This document shows positions 50,990 to 61,057 of a stretch of DNA of 64,000 bases, one piece after another. This stretch comes from Polaromonas sp. (GTDB lineage Bacteria > Pseudomonadota > Gammaproteobacteria > Burkholderiales > Burkholderiaceae_C), in the NCBI GenBank assembly GCA_025362315.1, contig JANYGP010000040.1, forward strand, positions 98,507 through 162,506, in the 5' to 3' direction. Numbering within the stretch: position 1 is the first letter of the stretch; each line of letters begins with the position of its first letter. Both the position numbers and the translations under genes were made by a program. The notes under the pieces were generated by a model. That model had not been told where the DNA came from. It searched no databases and saw only the letters and a list, made by a program, of their open reading frames with translations.

Positions 50990-52462
50990 ATGCAACAAGA
51001 TATTTTGATCAACTGGTCGCCCCAGGAAACCCGGGTGGCAGTCATTGAGCATGGTGCCTTGCAGGAGTTGCAGGTTGAGCGCGCACTGGAGCGCGGCCTG
51101 GTTGGTAACGTGTACCTTGGCAAAGTTGCGCGTGTATTGCCAGGCATGCAATCAGCTTTTATCGACATCGGCCTGGACAAGGCCGCCTTTTTGCACGTGG
51201 CAGATCTGATGAGCAGCATCAACAGCCGCCATGGCGATGCAGACATACCTGCGTCCCCCGTTAAACCGATTGAAAAGCAGCTGTTTGAAGGCCAGGCATT
51301 GATGGTGCAGGTGCTCAAAGATCCGATCGGCACCAAGGGTGCCAGGCTGACAGCGCAAATCAGCATTGCTGGGAGGTTGCTGGTTTTTTTGCCACAAGAC
51401 AACCACATCGGTGTGTCACAAAAAATACCGCCCAGGCAGCGCGAAGATTTGCGCCAGCGAGTTGTTGCACTTGCAGGGGAGGCCGGTGGTGGTTTTATCC
51501 TGCGCACCAACGGTGAAGATGCGCTGGACGCAGCGCTTGCCGAAGACATTGCCTACCTGCGTAAAACCTGGGCGCGCATCAAAGACGCGTCCGTCCGTTT
51601 GCCACCTGCATCGGTGCTGCACCAGGACTTGAATCTTTTGCAGCGCGTGTTGCGTGATGTGGTGTTTGACGGCACGCAAACCATCCGTATTGACTCGCAT
51701 GAGCAGTTTGACCGGCTGAAAGTTTTTGCTCAGGAATTCATGCCCGCCACAGCGCTAAAGCTGCAGCATTACGCGGGTGAGCGACCGATTTTTGATCTTT
51801 TCAACATCGATGAAGACATCGCCAAAGCACTGGGTCGCCGGGTGGATCTGAAGTCTGGCGGGTACCTCATCATTGATCAGACTGAAGCGTTGACCACGGT
51901 GGACGTGAACACGGGCGGCTTTGTCGGTGCACGCAATTTTGACGACACAATTTTCAAGACCAATCTGGAAGCGTCGCAAGCGATTGCCCGGCAATTAAGG
52001 CTGCGCAACTTGGGTGGTATTGTGATTGTTGACTTTATTGATATGGCTCGCGACAACCATCGCGACTCAGTGTTGGCAGAGTTTCAAAAGCAACTGGCAC
52101 GCGACCGCATCAAAACCACAGTCAATGGCTTTTCAGCACTTGGCCTTCTGGAGATGACCCGAAAGCGCACCCGTGAATCGCTGGCACACCAGCTGTGTGA
52201 GCCCTGCAGTGCATGCAGTAGCAAGGGCGTGGTCAAAACAGCACGTAGTGTGACGTATGACATTTTGCGGGAGATCTTGCGTGAAGCGCGGCAGTTCAAT
52301 CCGCGTGAATTTCGCGTGGTGGCCTCGCCCAAAGTGATTGAACTTTTTCTGGATGAAGAAAGCCAGCACCTCGCTGGTTTGAGCGAATTTATTGGCAAGC
52401 CGATCTTGTTGCAGGCCGAAGCGGCCATGGCGCAAGAGCAATACGACATTGTCCTGATGTAG
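50990..52462 (+). CDS. rng: ribonuclease G
   Basis: Endoribonuclease that matures 16S rRNA 5' ends and decays mRNAs. An N-terminal S1 domain (NVYLGKVARVLPGMQSAFIDIG) precedes the 5' sensor and the DNase I-like catalytic part with VDVNTGGFVGARNF and VIVDFIDMARDNHR. The Zn-link cysteines are in CEPCSAC. Length 490 aa matches RNase G, not RNase E, as there is no long C-terminal scaffold. Confidence 0.96.
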   Translation: MQQDILINWSPQETRVAVIEHGALQELQVERALERGLVGNVYLGKVARVLPGMQSAFIDIGLDKAAFLHVADLMSSINSRHGDADIPASPVKPIEKQLFEGQALMVQVLKDPIGTKGARLTAQISIAGRLLVFLPQDNHIGVSQKIPPRQREDLRQRVVALAGEAGGGFILRTNGEDALDAALAEDIAYLRKTWARIKDASVRLPPASVLHQDLNLLQRVLRDVVFDGTQTIRIDSHEQFDRLKVFAQEFMPATALKLQHYAGERPIFDLFNIDEDIAKALGRRVDLKSGGYLIIDQTEALTTVDVNTGGFVGARNFDDTIFKTNLEASQAIARQLRLRNLGGIVIVDFIDMARDNHRDSVLAEFQKQLARDRIKTTVNGFSALGLLEMTRKRTRESLAHQLCEPCSACSSKGVVKTARSVTYDILREILREARQFNPREFRVVASPKVIELFLDEESQHLAGLSEFIGKPILLQAEAAMAQEQYDIVLM

Positions 52463-52478
52463 CCTGAGCTGACAAACC

Positions 52479-53246
52479 ATGACCAGCCAGATCATTCCCA
52501 TCTTGATGTACCACCAGGTCGATGCAGCACCGCCTAAAGGCTCGCCCATGCGCGGGTTGGTTGTCTCACCTGGCGCGTTTGCAAGGCAAATGGCCGCGCT
52601 TCACATTCTGGGCTACCAAGGCAAATCAATGGGCGACTTGCTGCCCTACTTGCGCGGTGAAAAGCGCGGCAAGGTGTTCGGCATTACTTTCGATGATGGT
52701 TACGAAAACAATTTGCGTTGTGCCTTGCCGGTACTCAGGCGTTACCGCTTTACGTCCACCTGTTATATCGTTGCCAACCAAGTTGGCAAGACCAATGCGT
52801 GGGATAAGGGACTTGGCGTGTTGCAGGTGCCTTTGATGAATGCGCATGATCTGCAGTCCTGGATTGATGCTGGTCAGGAAGTTGGTTCACACACCATGAA
52901 CCACGCCAATCTTTCAACGCTGAGCTCTGAAGAGCAGGCCTTTGAAATCAGTCAGTCAAAAATTGCACTTGAAGCGATGATTCGCCAGCAGGGCGGGGTT
53001 CAGCACTTTTGCTATCCCTACGGCGGCCTGAATAAATCTGCTGTGCAAAGCGTGCAAGCTGCAGGTTATTTGACAGCCACAACCACCATCCGGCGAAGGG
53101 CAATTCAAGGGCAGTCGTACAACCTGCTGTTGCCGCGCGTGCGCGTTACCCGCACGACGACATGGCCGCAGCTGTTGCTTAAGTGTCTGACAGCCTATGA
53201 AGACCGGCGTGCGCACGACCATCCAGTTGAAATTTACGCCCCGTGA
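52479..53246 (+). CDS. polysaccharide deacetylase family protein (CE4)
   Basis: NodB-fold hydrolase that removes acyl groups from a sugar polymer or lipid-linked sugar. Near the start is PILMYHQV; the catalytic/metal aspartates are D72-D73 in ITFDDGYENN; metal histidines are in GSHTMNHANL; and FCYPYGG marks the end of the barrel. No signal peptide, so it is probably cytosolic. It leads a block of surface-polysaccharide genes and overlaps the glycosyltransferase by four bases (GTGA). Confidence 0.9.
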   Translation: MTSQIIPILMYHQVDAAPPKGSPMRGLVVSPGAFARQMAALHILGYQGKSMGDLLPYLRGEKRGKVFGITFDDGYENNLRCALPVLRRYRFTSTCYIVANQVGKTNAWDKGLGVLQVPLMNAHDLQSWIDAGQEVGSHTMNHANLSTLSSEEQAFEISQSKIALEAMIRQQGGVQHFCYPYGGLNKSAVQSVQAAGYLTATTTIRRRAIQGQSYNLLLPRVRVTRTTTWPQLLLKCLTAYEDRRAHDHPVEIYAP

Positions 53247-54385
53247 AAACCCGGCTTGCCATCCTGACCCGCAATTTTTCAAAAATCGGCGGAGGCGCCG
53301 AAAGTCTGGCGGTATCCATGGCTACTTCCATGTTGAACGAATGTGACATCACTGTTGTGTCACAGGCGTTTGACCAGTCGCCAAAATTATTCAGGCACAT
53401 TCATGTTTCCAGACTACCCATCCGGACTCGCTGGCTTAACCAGCTTTGGTTCAACTGGCAGACAAAAAGGCTCACGCGATCGGGCTTTGACATTGTTCAT
53501 TCTTTTGAAAACACAACCCATGGCGATGTGCAGACAGTCAGCGTCAAGACAGTTCATGCCAGCCTGAAGGAGCGGGGCATGAGCACCTGGCGTGTCGCTC
53601 TCAGCCCAAGGCTTCTCGCTTACTTGTGGCTTGAGAACAAACGCATGTGCACATCTGGGCATCACAGCGTTTTTGTGTCCCGATTTGTACGTGACGAAAC
53701 TTTGGCTGTCATGCCTGGCGTGTATTCAGCAAGCGTTGTGACGCCAGGGGTAGACATTCCGCTGCATCAGTCAAGTGCTGCAGAAAAGACAGCAGCACGA
53801 GAAATTTTGGGCTTGAAACCAGGGGTCATGACCGTAGGGTTTGTCGGTCACGACTTCAAAAAAAAAGGCCTTGCAACCGTGCTGAAAAGCGTAGCCCTGT
53901 TGCCTTTTGACGTGCAAATCATTGTGATTGGCAACCCCTCTCAAGGCAGTCACTACACCGACCTGATTGAAAAATTAGGTGTGGGCAAATCATGCCGCTT
54001 CATGGGTGTTGTCAGTGACATGCCAAATGCCTATGCGGCCATGGACTGCCTGGCTCATCCGACGACGCAGGATGTATTTCCGATGGTTGTGCTGGAAGCC
54101 ATGGCCCGACATGTGCCGGTGGTAACTACCAACGAGCCTTTTAACAACATGGGTAGTCTGCTGGTTGATCATGTCGATGCGATATTGCTGCCTGAACCAG
54201 ACGACGTTGCTGGCATGGCCCAGGCGCTCAGTCAGATATGGCTGGATGAACAGATGCGCAATGAACTTGCAAAAAATGGATTCGAGTTTGCCCAAAAATA
54301 CAGCTGGGCGGAAGCAAAAGCAAAATATTACGATGTTTATCGGCAGGCTGTTACTGACAGGCATCCCCGCCTCACACCTCATTAG
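53243..54385 (+). CDS. glycosyltransferase family 4 (WaaG-like)
   Basis: GT-B fold glycosyltransferase, probably adding a sugar to the LPS core. The N-terminal glycine-rich donor-side loop FSKIGGGAESLAVS, SFENTTHGDVQTVSVKTVHA, and in the C-terminal half VGFVGHDFKKKGL and HPTTQDVFPMVVLEAMA with the E-x7-E motif are visible. The pattern is close to WaaG. The start is GTG 53243. It runs head-on into the msbA-like gene, overlapping by four bases. Confidence 0.88.
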   Translation: MKTRLAILTRNFSKIGGGAESLAVSMATSMLNECDITVVSQAFDQSPKLFRHIHVSRLPIRTRWLNQLWFNWQTKRLTRSGFDIVHSFENTTHGDVQTVSVKTVHASLKERGMSTWRVALSPRLLAYLWLENKRMCTSGHHSVFVSRFVRDETLAVMPGVYSASVVTPGVDIPLHQSSAAEKTAAREILGLKPGVMTVGFVGHDFKKKGLATVLKSVALLPFDVQIIVIGNPSQGSHYTDLIEKLGVGKSCRFMGVVSDMPNAYAAMDCLAHPTTQDVFPMVVLEAMARHVPVVTTNEPFNNMGSLLVDHVDAILLPEPDDVAGMAQALSQIWLDEQMRNELAKNGFEFAQKYSWAEAKAKYYDVYRQAVTDRHPRLTPH

Positions 54386-56154
54386 TCAGCATTGAGCCCC
54401 AGTCTGTAAAGATGTGCGTATGCTGTGTTTTGTGCCATCAACTCGGCATGAGAACCGGTCTCCAGAATTTTGCCTCCACTCATCATGATGATGCGGTCAG
54501 CGTGTTGCACAGTTGACAGCCTGTGAGCAATGACCAGGGATGTCCGGTTGACCGTCAACCTTTTCACCGCTTCCTGCACAGCTTGTTCTGACTGGCTGTC
54601 AAGTGCTGACGTGGCCTCATCCAGAATCAAAATAGGCGCGTCTTTGTAAAGTGCCCGAGCTATTGCCAGGCGCTGGCGCTGGCCGCCTGACAACTGCATG
54701 GCGTTGTGGCCCAGAACAGTGTCAATGCCTTGCGGCAGGCTGGCAAGCAATGGCCCCAGGTTGGCGGCTTCCAGACACTGAATCACTTTTTGTGCGTCAA
54801 ACGGCTGACCCAACACGACATTCAGTCCGATTGAAGCATTGAGCATCACAACATGCTGGCTGACAACAGCAAATTGGGCCCGCAACGAGGCAAGGCTCCA
54901 CTGCCGAATATCCAAACCATCAAGCTTGACGTGGCCTGACGTCACATCGACAAAACGGGGCAACAGATTGGCCAGAGTTGTTTTGCCTGAGCCAGATGCA
55001 CCCACCAGTGCGATCGTCTGTCCTGCATTGATTGTCAAACTCAAACCGTCCAAAGCTGGCGTTGCGTCCTGTTTGTAGACAACTCCCACATTGACAAACT
55101 CAATTGCCCCGGCAGCCCTTGACTTTGAAAAAGTGCCTTCAGCTTCGTCATCGGTGAGGTCCAGCAAGTCAAGACCACGCTCTAAGGCAGCCAGGCCCCT
55201 GGTCATGGGCGTGGCACCATCAGAAAGCCCTTTGATGGGTGCAATCAGCAACAACATGGCAGTCACAAATGCAACAAAACCGCCCACAGTTGCCGTGTTT
55301 TCAGAACCCTGCAGCAATGCGATTGAAATCACTGCTGACAAGGCAATGGCAGCCAGCACCTGATTGATCGCACTCATGCTGGCGTATGCCACAGTTGATT
55401 TCATGGACAGTCTGCGCAAAGTCTGGCTGAGCATGTCAAAGCGTGACGCCTGACCGGGCTGTGCGTTGTGCAGCCGGATATCACGACAAGCCAGCACATT
55501 TTCTTCCACCACATAAGCCAGATCATCGGTGGCTGTCTGGCTCTGCTTTGTCAGGCGGTAAAGCCTGCGGGTCAAAAGCTGAATGACCAGGGCCACAGCG
55601 GGAAACAACAGCGAAACCACCAGCATCAGTTTCCAGTTTAAAAAGATGAGGTAGGCCACCAGCGCCAGTAGCGTCAGCACATCTCGCGCGAGCTTTAAAA
55701 GTGCGTTGTTCAGGATGGTGGAGCCGTTGTAGACCTCGTATACCACTGTGTTTGAAATCGCGCTGGCAGTCTGCTCTGCAAACAGTGACAACTTGGCAGT
55801 CAACAGCTTGTTGAACATGGCCTGGCGCAACAACTGAAGTCCGACATTGGTCACTTGTGCAATGGCATATTGCGCAACAAACCCTGCCAGCCCCCGCACT
55901 GTAAAAAGCAGCATCAAACTGGCTGGTACCAGCCATAAATTCAACGATCCAGCCTGGAAACCGCGGTCCAACAGTGGCTTCATCAATGCAGGAATGAACG
56001 GTTCAGTGGCTGATGCAATGACAGTTGCCAAAATAGCCACGGCCCAAGCCCCACGTGAATGCCTGAAATACGGCCACACGCGTACAAAGCGTTGCCAAAC
56101 CGACTTTTTCAATGATTTGGCGTGCAGCTGCTCCATAGATGGATCAACAGGCAT
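54382..56154 (-). CDS. msbA: lipid A export ABC transporter, MsbA-like
   Basis: Half-transporter with a six-helix membrane domain (about residues 30-330) and an ATPase domain, expected to flip lipid A-core across the inner membrane. Walker A is GASGSGKTT, the ABC signature is LSGGQRQRLAIARAL and Walker B is ILILDEATSALDS. The coupling helix and membrane domain resemble MsbA. Length 590 aa is typical. Its start overlaps the waaL stop by one base (TGATG), so the two are co-translated. Confidence 0.9.
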   Translation of the reverse strand: MPVDPSMEQLHAKSLKKSVWQRFVRVWPYFRHSRGAWAVAILATVIASATEPFIPALMKPLLDRGFQAGSLNLWLVPASLMLLFTVRGLAGFVAQYAIAQVTNVGLQLLRQAMFNKLLTAKLSLFAEQTASAISNTVVYEVYNGSTILNNALLKLARDVLTLLALVAYLIFLNWKLMLVVSLLFPAVALVIQLLTRRLYRLTKQSQTATDDLAYVVEENVLACRDIRLHNAQPGQASRFDMLSQTLRRLSMKSTVAYASMSAINQVLAAIALSAVISIALLQGSENTATVGGFVAFVTAMLLLIAPIKGLSDGATPMTRGLAALERGLDLLDLTDDEAEGTFSKSRAAGAIEFVNVGVVYKQDATPALDGLSLTINAGQTIALVGASGSGKTTLANLLPRFVDVTSGHVKLDGLDIRQWSLASLRAQFAVVSQHVVMLNASIGLNVVLGQPFDAQKVIQCLEAANLGPLLASLPQGIDTVLGHNAMQLSGGQRQRLAIARALYKDAPILILDEATSALDSQSEQAVQEAVKRLTVNRTSLVIAHRLSTVQHADRIIMMSGGKILETGSHAELMAQNTAYAHLYRLGLNAD

Positions 56155-57458
56155 CAGGCAACTTTCAGCGCCGGGTGATTTGTGACCGGCACATCATGCT
56201 TGTGATGCAATGCAAGCGCCAGCAACAAGCCAAGCACAACACAGAAAAAATCACCAATCAGGGCATCAAAAATGGTTGAATTGAAAAGGCACGAAACCGC
56301 CAGTGCTGCCAAGGCTGACAAGCCTGCCCGGCGGGCCTGGGCATCTGCTTGCACCATGTCCCGAACAATACACATTAAAAATCCAAAAAAAAGAACAATG
56401 CCCAGCACGCCCAGCTGCACGCCCCACAACAGATACTCCTGATGCGGATTGCTTTTTTCCCCCAGCATCACACTGCCGGGACTGAACTGCTTTTCCAGCC
56501 GGTTGTATTCGTTGCTCCAGCTGCCAACGCCTGAACCCAGCCATGGGCTTTGTTCAATTGATTGCAGCGCCCGATGCCAGAAATGAAGCCGTATGCCAGA
56601 CGATGTACCCGTAACAACGCTTTCACCTTTGTCAAATGAAAATGCCTGCACTTCAGTTTGCACCTGTGTTACGCGCATCTGCACTTTAGGGGACACCGTG
56701 TAGGCAGCGGTTAACAAAATTGCCGGCAATATCACCAGCAAAAAACGATAACGCCGCGGCAACTCCCACATGATGGCAAGTGACAGTACGACGATGGCGA
56801 CAACATGGCCACTGCGTCCAATCAAAGCGAACAGCACGTTTGACATGCAAATAAACGCAATGGCCACTGCAATCTTCTGCCCGTGGCGAGTTGGTGCGCT
56901 TGCCCTTAAGTGCCAGCAAACTGCAGCTGTCACTGCACTCATGATGCTTTGATCGAGGTAAGTTGAGAACACTGAAAATTCCAGAACAGCCCTCTGGGAA
57001 GTCGCCCATGGCACAGGCAATCCAAAAAACAGCAACCAGGAACTGATGGCGAGCAGAGCCTGCAAAACAGCAAACACGGTTAAAGCCTGAATGACTTCTC
57101 GCCGGGACCTCAAAAGCATCGGTAGCAACAGCAAAGTCAACAGCTTGCCGTACTTGCCAAGAGACCCAAGCGACTCGCCCGACTGCGCCGTTGTCCAAAA
57201 CAGACTTAAACTGAATGCGAGCAAGCAGACCGCAATGGCTCGCCCGGTATTTTTGGGGATTTGCGAAGATCTTGCGTCTTTAGTGAAACGCGGGCGTCTT
57301 GCCAACCGCCAGGTCATCGCCACCAGAACAAAAATGAACAATGCAAACTTGGCAATACTGACCCAAGCCATGGAAAGACCCACCGATGCTGCTACAAAAA
57401 AAGCAAGCATTAACCTGAAGTCGAATTTATTTTGGTGATTTTGGCTGGGTGCAATCAT
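56154..57458 (-). CDS. waaL: O-antigen ligase family protein (WaaL-like)
   Basis: Polytopic membrane protein with about 11 hydrophobic segments and a Wzy_C domain: FWHRALQSIEQSPWLGSGVG and EKSNPHQEYLLWGVQLGVLG, including the large periplasmic loop with the conserved His. Members attach O-antigen or other glycans to lipid A-core or to proteins. Length 434 aa. It is paired with msbA, which fits an LPS role. Wzy polymerases look similar and cannot be fully excluded. Confidence 0.85.
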   Translation of the reverse strand: MIAPSQNHQNKFDFRLMLAFFVAASVGLSMAWVSIAKFALFIFVLVAMTWRLARRPRFTKDARSSQIPKNTGRAIAVCLLAFSLSLFWTTAQSGESLGSLGKYGKLLTLLLLPMLLRSRREVIQALTVFAVLQALLAISSWLLFFGLPVPWATSQRAVLEFSVFSTYLDQSIMSAVTAAVCWHLRASAPTRHGQKIAVAIAFICMSNVLFALIGRSGHVVAIVVLSLAIMWELPRRYRFLLVILPAILLTAAYTVSPKVQMRVTQVQTEVQAFSFDKGESVVTGTSSGIRLHFWHRALQSIEQSPWLGSGVGSWSNEYNRLEKQFSPGSVMLGEKSNPHQEYLLWGVQLGVLGIVLFFGFLMCIVRDMVQADAQARRAGLSALAALAVSCLFNSTIFDALIGDFFCVVLGLLLALALHHKHDVPVTNHPALKVA

Positions 57459-57534
57459 CGTCTCTCACATTATCGGTGATACCGTTGGCACTGATTTGTC
57501 CCGCACTCGGGTCAACAAACGCAGGAAATAAGAC

Positions 57535-58296
57535 TTGATTCAGTTAACCGTGATTGTGATAACAAAAAATGAAGCGCACAACATGGACGCCTGTTTGAAA
57601 TCGGTGGCGTTCGCTGACCAGATTGTGGTGCTTGATGCTGGCAGTACTGATGAAACGATTGAGCTTGCTCGAAAAGGCGGGGCACAGGTCAGTGTTGCGC
57701 CAGACTGGCAAGGCTTTGGTGTTCAAAAAAACCGAGCGCTGCTGCTTGCTGAAGGTGATTGGGTGTTGTCCATCGATGCAGATGAAAGAGTGACTCCGGA
57801 GCTGCGTGCTGAAATATTGGGTGTGATGCACAGTGCTGAATTTGATGTCTACAGTTTTCCAAGGCTGTCGAGTTATTGCGGTCAATACATTCGCTATTGC
57901 GGATGGTACCCAGACTTCACCTGTCGCCTCTTTCGGCGCGATAACGCCAGATTTTCAAACGACCTGGTTCATGAAAAACTTGTAACCTCAAAACCTGTCG
58001 GGCGTTTGAAATCACATTTGCTGCACGAAAGCTTTACCAGCTTTGAAGCTGTTTTAGACAAGGCAAATCGGTATTCAAGCGCAGGAGCGCTTGCCTTGTA
58101 CAAAGCGGGCAAAAAAGCATCGTTGCGCAAAGCGCTGGGACATGGACTCTGGGCTTTTCTTCGTACCTATATTTTCCGGCTGGGTTTTCTCGATGGCAGG
58201 ATGGGACTTGTATTGGCTATTTCAAACGCCGAAGGTACCTACTACCGGTACCTCAAACTTTGGCTCATGTCCAAGCCATTGAAATCACGTCAGTAG
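57535..58296 (+). CDS. waaE: LPS core glycosyltransferase family 2 (WaaE/KdtX-like)
   Basis: GT-A fold transferase with LTVIVITKNEAHNMDACLKS, VLDAGSTDETIELARKGGA and the DxD-type SIDADERVTPEL. It matches the WaaE/KdtX group that adds a sugar to heptose in the LPS inner core. Length 253 aa. The start is TTG 57535 with AGGAA eight bases upstream; no ATG fits the conserved N-terminus. It is divergent from waaL with a 76-base gap. Confidence 0.87.
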   Translation: MIQLTVIVITKNEAHNMDACLKSVAFADQIVVLDAGSTDETIELARKGGAQVSVAPDWQGFGVQKNRALLLAEGDWVLSIDADERVTPELRAEILGVMHSAEFDVYSFPRLSSYCGQYIRYCGWYPDFTCRLFRRDNARFSNDLVHEKLVTSKPVGRLKSHLLHESFTSFEAVLDKANRYSSAGALALYKAGKKASLRKALGHGLWAFLRTYIFRLGFLDGRMGLVLAISNAEGTYYRYLKLWLMSKPLKSRQ

Positions 58297-58300
58297 TTCT

Positions 58301-59143
58301 ATGTTGATCAGTTTTATTGTGCTGACATACAACCGCACAGATGCGCTGCTTTGCGTATTGCGCGCCCTGGCGCTACAGTGCACCACAAATCATGAAGTTT
58401 TGATAGCTGACGATGGCTCGACGGTTGCGCAAGTAAAGTTGTTGCATGAAAATTGCCCACCATTCAAATGCGCAGTGCGGCATATCTGGCATGCTGACAC
58501 TGGATTTACCGCTGCTGCCGCCCGCAATTTGGGTGCCCGACATGCAGTGGGCGAGTATCTTGTGTTTCTTGATGGCGACTGTATTCCCGGTAAATCCTTT
58601 GTCCAGGCACAAACGCAACTTGCACAAAAACACCATTTTGTGAATGGCAGTCGCATCCTGTTGAGTGAGCGTCTTACGGCAAGAGTGGTCAACCAGCAAA
58701 TTGATTTACTGGCCCAGTCGCCCAGCTTTTGGTTGGCTGCCCGCATTAAAGGTGATAGCAACAAACTGTTGCACATGCTTGGCTGGCCGTGGTCTTTATT
58801 CAGGGTACAAACAGCTTTCAAGTGGCAGGGCATCAGAAGCTGCAATCTGGCGGTCTGGCGTAAAGATTTTGAAGCTGTCAATGGTTTTGACGAAACTTTT
58901 GAAGGTTGGGGACATGAAGATGCTGACCTTGTTCTGCGACTTGGACACGCAGGTGTTGTTCGAAAAAATGGTTTTTGGGCAACTGAAGTGTTCCATCTCT
59001 GGCACTTTGAACTAAAGCGTGACCATGAATCAGTCAACAAGAAAAAAGTATTTGATCGGATGAAAACCCAACTGATAAAAGCTGAAAAAGGTCTGGCGCA
59101 AATTGATTCAGACCAGCATTTTCAAGTGCACCAACTTCAATGA
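58301..59143 (+). CDS. glycosyltransferase family 2
   Basis: Second GT-A transferase, beginning MLISFIVLTYNRTDALLCVL with VLIADDGST, FLDGDCIPG and, in the second half, the galactosyltransferase-type C-terminal block GFDETFEGWGHEDADLVLRL. The acceptor is unknown, but its place directly after the WaaE-like gene suggests the same glycan. A late His-rich HLWHFELKRDHESVN follows. Length 280 aa. Confidence 0.87.
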   Translation: MLISFIVLTYNRTDALLCVLRALALQCTTNHEVLIADDGSTVAQVKLLHENCPPFKCAVRHIWHADTGFTAAAARNLGARHAVGEYLVFLDGDCIPGKSFVQAQTQLAQKHHFVNGSRILLSERLTARVVNQQIDLLAQSPSFWLAARIKGDSNKLLHMLGWPWSLFRVQTAFKWQGIRSCNLAVWRKDFEAVNGFDETFEGWGHEDADLVLRLGHAGVVRKNGFWATEVFHLWHFELKRDHESVNKKKVFDRMKTQLIKAEKGLAQIDSDQHFQVHQLQ

Positions 59144-59188
59144 ATGTTGTGCCTGATTCCTTTTGAATTTATTATTTTCACGATAAAT

Positions 59189-60475
59189 ATGACAATTTTG
59201 TTTCGCCGCAGGGCGCTGGTTTTGCTGGCTGCCGCTTTGACAGTTTCAGCAACCAGCCTGTCTCAGGCTCAATTTCGCGTTGAGGTGTCCGGGGTTGGTT
59301 TGACGCAAATGCCAATTGCAATTGCTACTTTCCGCGGTGAAGCGCAGGCACCGCAAAAAATCGGTGCAATCGTCAAGGCTGATCTTGACCGCAGTGGTGT
59401 TTTCAAAACCATTGACACAGCAGGCGTGGTGCTCGACGAAGCTGCCAGGCCGGACATGGCGTCGTTCAAACAAAAAGGCGCTGATTCTTTGGTTACTGGC
59501 AGTGTTACGCAGTTGGCTGATGGGCGCTTTGATGTCCGTCTGCGGCTTTGGGATGTGGTGCGCGGTCTGGATCTGGGTGGTCAAAGCTTTGCTGTCACCT
59601 CGGCTGATCTGCGCTTGTCAGCTCATCGGATATCGGACTTTGTTTATGAAAAACTGACGGGTGAAAAAGGCATTTTTTCAACCCGGATCGCTTACGTCAC
59701 AAAAAATGCGCAGCGTTTTACCTTATGGGTGGCCGACGCCGATGGTGAAAACGCGCAATCAGCCCTGGCCAGCCCTGAGCCCATTATTTCCCCGTCCTGG
59801 TCGCCAAACGGAGCGCAATTGGCTTATGTGTCTTTCGAATCCCGCAAACCCGTTATCTATGCGCATGATGTGGCCAGTGGCAAGCGCCGTTTGCTGGCCA
59901 ATTTTCGAGGCTCCAACAGCGCGCCTGCCTGGTCGCCTGACGGTCGGCAGATTGTTGCAACCTTGAGCCGGGATGGCGGCTCGCAGCTATATGCCATTGA
60001 TGCAAACGGCGGTGAGCCCAGACGTTTGACCCAGTCGCAGAGTATTGATACGGAGCCAGCCTTTTCTGCTGACGGCAAATCAATTTATTTCGTCAGTGAC
60101 CGGGGCGGCGCACCTCAAATTTACCGCATGGGTGCAGCTGGCGGCAATGCCGAACGCGTTACTTTTTCAGGGACATACAACATATCACCAGCAATCAGCC
60201 CTGATGGAAAGTATTTGGCCTACATCTCCAGAATCGCAGGCGCATTCAAATTGCAGTTGATGGAACTGGCCAACTCAGCAGTCACATCCATCACAGACAC
60301 CAGTGCCGACGAAAGCCCAAGCTTCGCGCCGAACAGTCGCCTGATTGTTTACGCCACCCAGCAACAAGGGCGTGAAGCGCTGATGACCACAACCATCGAC
60401 GGAAAAATAAAAGCCAGACTGACAGGCGCTGGTGGAGACATTCGCGAGCCCTATTGGGGTCCTTTTTTACGTTAA
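59189..60475 (+). CDS. tolB: Tol-Pal system beta-propeller protein TolB
   Basis: Periplasmic protein that interacts with Pal and helps outer-membrane constriction at division. I start at ATG 59189, which gives a signal peptide ([19 protein letters not shown]); the upstream in-frame TTG 59144 would add an unlikely hydrophobic segment. The N-terminal domain ([15 protein letters not shown]) is followed by propeller repeats with [33 protein letters not shown] and similar. Length 428 aa. pal and cpoB follow, but tolQRA are not upstream. Confidence 0.95.
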   Translation: MTILFRRRALVLLAAALTVSATSLSQAQFRVEVSGVGLTQMPIAIATFRGEAQAPQKIGAIVKADLDRSGVFKTIDTAGVVLDEAARPDMASFKQKGADSLVTGSVTQLADGRFDVRLRLWDVVRGLDLGGQSFAVTSADLRLSAHRISDFVYEKLTGEKGIFSTRIAYVTKNAQRFTLWVADADGENAQSALASPEPIISPSWSPNGAQLAYVSFESRKPVIYAHDVASGKRRLLANFRGSNSAPAWSPDGRQIVATLSRDGGSQLYAIDANGGEPRRLTQSQSIDTEPAFSADGKSIYFVSDRGGAPQIYRMGAAGGNAERVTFSGTYNISPAISPDGKYLAYISRIAGAFKLQLMELANSAVTSITDTSADESPSFAPNSRLIVYATQQQGREALMTTTIDGKIKARLTGAGGDIREPYWGPFLR

Positions 60476-60510
60476 CTTAGTCAAATTCAACTGTTCTCAG
60501 GGAGAAAATC

Positions 60511-61050
60511 ATGAAACGTACTATCTTCAACAGCCTTGTAGCTGTCACATTGACTGCTCTACTGGCAGCTTGCGGCTCCAATGTGAAACTGGACGAGGCG
60601 CCCGTGGAAAATCGCACCGCCAAGGCCGTGTTGCCACCCGCAGTGCCCAGCGATACGGCCAGCAAATCCGTGGCGCCCGTTGAAATTGCTGCATCCAATC
60701 TCGGGGCAGCTGGCCCGACAGGCGTTGCCAAAATTATTTATTTTGATTACGACAGTTTTACCATCAAGCCAGAATTTCAAAGTGCAGTTGAAGCGCACGC
60801 AAAATTCATGGGATCCAATAAAATTCGCAGATTGGCCATTGAGGGTCACACAGACGAACGGGGCGGCCGCGAATACAACCTGGCGTTGGGTCAAAAGCGT
60901 GCCGAGTCTGTCCGTCGTGCACTGGGTTTGCTGGGCGTGACTGATGCACAAGTTGAAGCGGTCAGTTTTGGAAAAGAAAAGCCCGCAGCAAGTGGGTCTG
61001 ACGAAGCTTCCCTGGCTAAAAATCGCCGTGCTGAATTGAATTACCGTTGA
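60511..61050 (+). CDS. pal: peptidoglycan-associated lipoprotein Pal
   Basis: Outer-membrane lipoprotein with lipobox LLAAC (C21) and a C-terminal OmpA-like peptidoglycan-binding domain: IYFDYDSFTIKPEFQ, IEGHTDERGGREYNLALGQK and KNRRAELNYR. A strong ribosome site (CAGGGAGA) precedes ATG 60511. Length 179 aa. It lies between tolB and cpoB. Confidence 0.97.
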   Translation: MKRTIFNSLVAVTLTALLAACGSNVKLDEAPVENRTAKAVLPPAVPSDTASKSVAPVEIAASNLGAAGPTGVAKIIYFDYDSFTIKPEFQSAVEAHAKFMGSNKIRRLAIEGHTDERGGREYNLALGQKRAESVRRALGLLGVTDAQVEAVSFGKEKPAASGSDEASLAKNRRAELNYR

Positions 61051-61057
61051 TAAAAAT

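Noticed and set aside
58360..58420. Repeat-like GGCGCTACAG...TTTTGATAGC in the second GT2 gene
   Set aside because: The AGCAGCT core is absent and the encoded EVLIADDGST is conserved GT2 sequence.
59144..59188. Upstream TTG start for tolB
   Set aside because: It would add [12 protein letters not shown] before a complete signal peptide; ATG 59189 gives a normal signal.
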